Source: Polynucleobacter sp. UK-Gri1-W3
Lineage (GTDB): Bacteria; Pseudomonadota; Gammaproteobacteria; Burkholderiales; Burkholderiaceae
NCBI RefSeq assembly: GCF_018881595.1
Contig: NZ_JACVQA010000010.1
Coordinates: 24,108 to 88,107, forward strand
Reading direction: 5' to 3'
DNA: 64,000 nt
Shown in pieces: positions 62,290-64,000 of the stretch. The notes beneath the pieces were generated by a model. That model made no database searches. It was given only the letters and a program-made list of their open reading frames with translations, and was not told the origin of the DNA. Every line of letters begins with the position of its first letter. The first letter of the stretch is position 1. The position numbers were made by a program, and so were the translations under genes.

Positions 62290-62736
62290 TTAATCGCTGG
62301 AGTTTGCTGGAAATCTGCTGGAGGCATAGCGAACTAGAGCATTTGCAAGGGCCAAAATTAGGATTGTGACTCCTAGAATTAAGATTTGCACATCAGCATC
62401 ATGCTTTGTATTTGCTAAATCAATAATCAGTCTTGTCACTGCAGTTATAGCAACATAAATTAAGAATCTGACTGGCATGTGATTGGTCTTAAAGTAAATT
62501 CCGACCATTGCACCAATTTCTAAAAAAATAAATAGCAATAAAAGATCTTCAATAGAAGCGGCACCTTTGTTGATCATCCCTAAAAAAGTATGAACCCCTG
62601 ACCATACTGTTGCAGCTCCAATTCCAAACAATGCAATACGATGAAATAAAGAGACAAATAAATTCCCAATAGGGTCAGAGATTTTCTCCAAGGAGATTTC
62701 AAGCTTAGAACTTTTATTTGTTGGCTTGGGTGACAT
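62290..62736 (-). CDS. PsiE-family membrane protein
   Basis: A 148-residue inner-membrane protein with about four helices. The family block LLLFIFLEIGAMVGIYFKTNHMPVRFLIYVAITAVTRLIID is clear. PsiE is phosphate-starvation inducible in E. coli and its function is unknown. No Pho box was recognised upstream. It stands alone between two AT-rich gaps. Confidence 0.82.
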   Translation of the reverse strand: MSPKPTNKSSKLEISLEKISDPIGNLFVSLFHRIALFGIGAATVWSGVHTFLGMINKGAASIEDLLLLFIFLEIGAMVGIYFKTNHMPVRFLIYVAITAVTRLIIDLANTKHDADVQILILGVTILILALANALVRYASSRFPANSSD

Positions 62737-62897
62737 ATTTATCTTGTTAATTTTCTATGCTATTTGATTAATTCTATTCTGAGAATTTAAAAAATAAAAG
62801 AGCATTAGATTCTCTAGATTCGGGGATTTCTATCAAACTTCTGATTTCGTACAGAAACCACTTGAAGCTAACAACGAAGAAATGATTATTTTTTTAT

Positions 62898-63251
62898 CTA
62901 GGATATCTTAGAAATCCCCTCGTCAGTAATATTTAGAACATCCTCGGCCGTATTCGCTAATTTACCTATACCATTTACTTCAATAAGAAAATATTTCAGT
63001 TGATGAATATAAATTCGCGCACTAAAACTATTGCTCTCATTGGAAAGAATTAAATCCAAATAAGCCTCATTAGAATTTGTGTCATATTTTTCTGTCAGAC
63101 TGGAGGATGTAGCAATGGAGCTATTTTTCTTACTCAATTCTCTAAGCTTATCTATTAACTTCGTTACTAAGATGACATACTGAGCATGTAGCGCAGGATT
63201 AGTAAACGCCAAATCATCAACTGTGATTGTATGTAATGTTTGTAGTGCCAT
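62898..63251 (-). CDS. Hypothetical protein (117 residues)
   Basis: I do not recognise this protein. It is soluble, with no signal peptide or membrane helix. The N-terminal half is helical (AQYVILVTKLIDKLRELSKK), a Ser/Thr-rich middle follows, and the C-terminal half has alternating hydrophobic residues (FSARIYIHQLKYFLIEVNGIG) suggesting beta strands. Base use is AT-rich like its neighbours. Coding status is supported by length and a plausible start only; it could be a recent acquisition. Confidence 0.55.
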   Translation of the reverse strand: MALQTLHTITVDDLAFTNPALHAQYVILVTKLIDKLRELSKKNSSIATSSSLTEKYDTNSNEAYLDLILSNESNSFSARIYIHQLKYFLIEVNGIGKLANTAEDVLNITDEGISKIS

Positions 63252-63423
63252 TTTGAGCCTTACTAGATACTGATTAATTTAATGCCATCTATTCTTTTTA
63301 TTACCGTGGTTTAAATTTCTAATTGAGCCTAAATTGCTAAGCTGGCGATATTGGCATTTATATTTACTTAATATATGATCAAACCGTAGTGATATATTCA
63401 TGTTAAACACGATAGGAGTCAAG

Positions 63424-63729
63424 ATGAAAACTACTAGGCGTACTTTTATGACAATGTCTATTGCTGGCGTTACGGCATTAGCTTTAAATAAGCATGCTCA
63501 AGCCCAGGCAATGCTCTCTCCTGCTGATCCTCAGGCTGCTGCACTTGGCTACAATCCAGACGCATCTAAGGTGGATAAGGCTAAATTTCCAAAGTATGCC
63601 GCTCCACAGGCTTGTGGAAACTGCGCTCTTTACCAAGGTGGCGCTGCAGCAACTGGCGGTTGCCCTTTGTATCCTGGAAAGCAAGTGTCTATTAAGGGCT
63701 GGTGCTCTGCATACAATAAAAAAGCATAG
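63424..63729 (+). CDS. High-potential iron-sulfur protein (HiPIP)
   Basis: A 101-residue periplasmic electron carrier. The Tat signal is TTRRTFMTMSIAGVTALAL, and the [4Fe-4S] ligands are Cys64, Cys67, Cys80 and Cys94 in CGNC...GGCPLYPGKQVSIKGWCSAY, the HiPIP pattern. The start is the ATG at 63424 with AGGAG six bases upstream; an in-frame ATG at 63400 is less likely because it displaces the Tat motif. HiPIPs donate electrons to terminal oxidases or other periplasmic acceptors. Confidence 0.93.
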   Translation: MKTTRRTFMTMSIAGVTALALNKHAQAQAMLSPADPQAAALGYNPDASKVDKAKFPKYAAPQACGNCALYQGGAAATGGCPLYPGKQVSIKGWCSAYNKKA

Positions 63730-63843
63730 GTCAAGCCTTTGCTGGCCTCATTAAAGGGGTGCACATATCTCTGAATGCAAGGTTATTGACTTTATGCCAA
63801 TAAATCTTAGAATGAATTTTGAAGTCCCTATTTTTCCAACTTT

Positions 63844-63867
63844 TCGCCCCATGTGGGCGATTTTTTT
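63844..63867. terminator. Terminator between HiPIP and hemF genes
   Basis: TCGCCC CATGT GGGCGA followed by seven T residues, about 115 bases after the HiPIP stop and just beyond the convergent hemF stop. Confidence 0.85.
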
Positions 63868-63874
63868 ATAGCGC

Positions 63875-64000
<126 letters not shown>

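Overview
The window is a compact, almost fully coding stretch of a Gram-negative bacterial chromosome. It most resembles a small-genome betaproteobacterium of the Burkholderiaceae, probably Polynucleobacter or a close relative. That placement is inferred from moderate base composition, gene neighbourhoods typical of Burkholderiales (DUF3460-scpA-panC, dcd next to an Orn/Lys/Arg decarboxylase, PII next to nadE, tandem cyanophycin synthetases with an ABC transporter and a DUF1854 protein) and protein families such as HiPIP and PCuAC. No rRNA, insertion sequence, prophage or CRISPR array was seen. One tRNA gene, tRNA-Ser(CGA), is present.

Layout. 0-3.5 kb: the tail of an unidentified gene, then formyl-CoA transferase, a formyltetrahydrofolate-hydrolase-like formyltransferase and a two-gene YeeE/YedE transporter. 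3.5-7.1 kb, minus strand: metG and DUF3460-scpA-panC. 7.3-12 kb: fdhD, dcd, a KirBac-type potassium channel overlapping a PLP decarboxylase. 12-16 kb: a YefM-YoeB toxin-antitoxin pair, an unrecognised lipoprotein and a TRAP transporter permease pair. 16-21.5 kb: argH divergent from hemC-hemD, then ubiC and a DEAD-box RNA helicase with a structured 5' leader. 21.7-25.8 kb: leuE-like exporter, an aldehyde dehydrogenase, msrA, pdxH, tcdA. 26-29.3 kb: amino acid permease plus alanine dehydrogenase, then a UPF0016/GDT1 cation transporter behind a leader that folds into four helices. 29.3-33.7 kb: pepN, a VapBC pair, fbp. 33.7-41.5 kb: a cyanophycin locus of two synthetases divergent from an ABC exporter and a DUF1854 protein. 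41.6-46 kb: a small unannotated protein, an OxlT-type antiporter and a copper-handling cluster. 46-60 kb: mostly housekeeping (ilvD, response regulator, RodZ-like protein, PII, nadE, ppa, hppA, trxB, ftsK, lolA, serS). 60-64 kb: a second VapBC pair with a 23-bp perfect inverted repeat, tRNA-Ser, then an AT-rich, sparsely coding stretch with small or poorly known genes, a HiPIP gene and the end of hemF.

How the parts connect. Nitrogen storage and turnover recur: cyanophycin synthesis, an Orn/Lys/Arg decarboxylase, argH, alanine uptake and oxidation, PII and NadE. A one-carbon/oxalate theme links Frc, the formyltransferase, FdhD and the OxlT antiporter, although oxalyl-CoA decarboxylase is not in the window. 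Tetrapyrrole and cofactor supply (hemC, hemD, hemF, ubiC, pdxH, panC) and copper delivery (PCuAC, TlpA-like, DUF2946) point to aerobic respiration. Soluble and membrane pyrophosphatases are divergent neighbours.

The observations I consider most worth checking are the cyanophycin-linked ABC transporter with its fused N-terminal domain and zinc-ribbon-like motif, the truncated partner cyanophycin synthetase, the four-helix leader upstream of the UPF0016 gene, the three-hairpin leader of the RNA helicase, the perfect 23-bp inverted repeat of the second VapBC pair, and the unannotated 35-residue ORF with an operator-like palindrome. All names are from reading the sequence and from memory of protein families; no database search was run.
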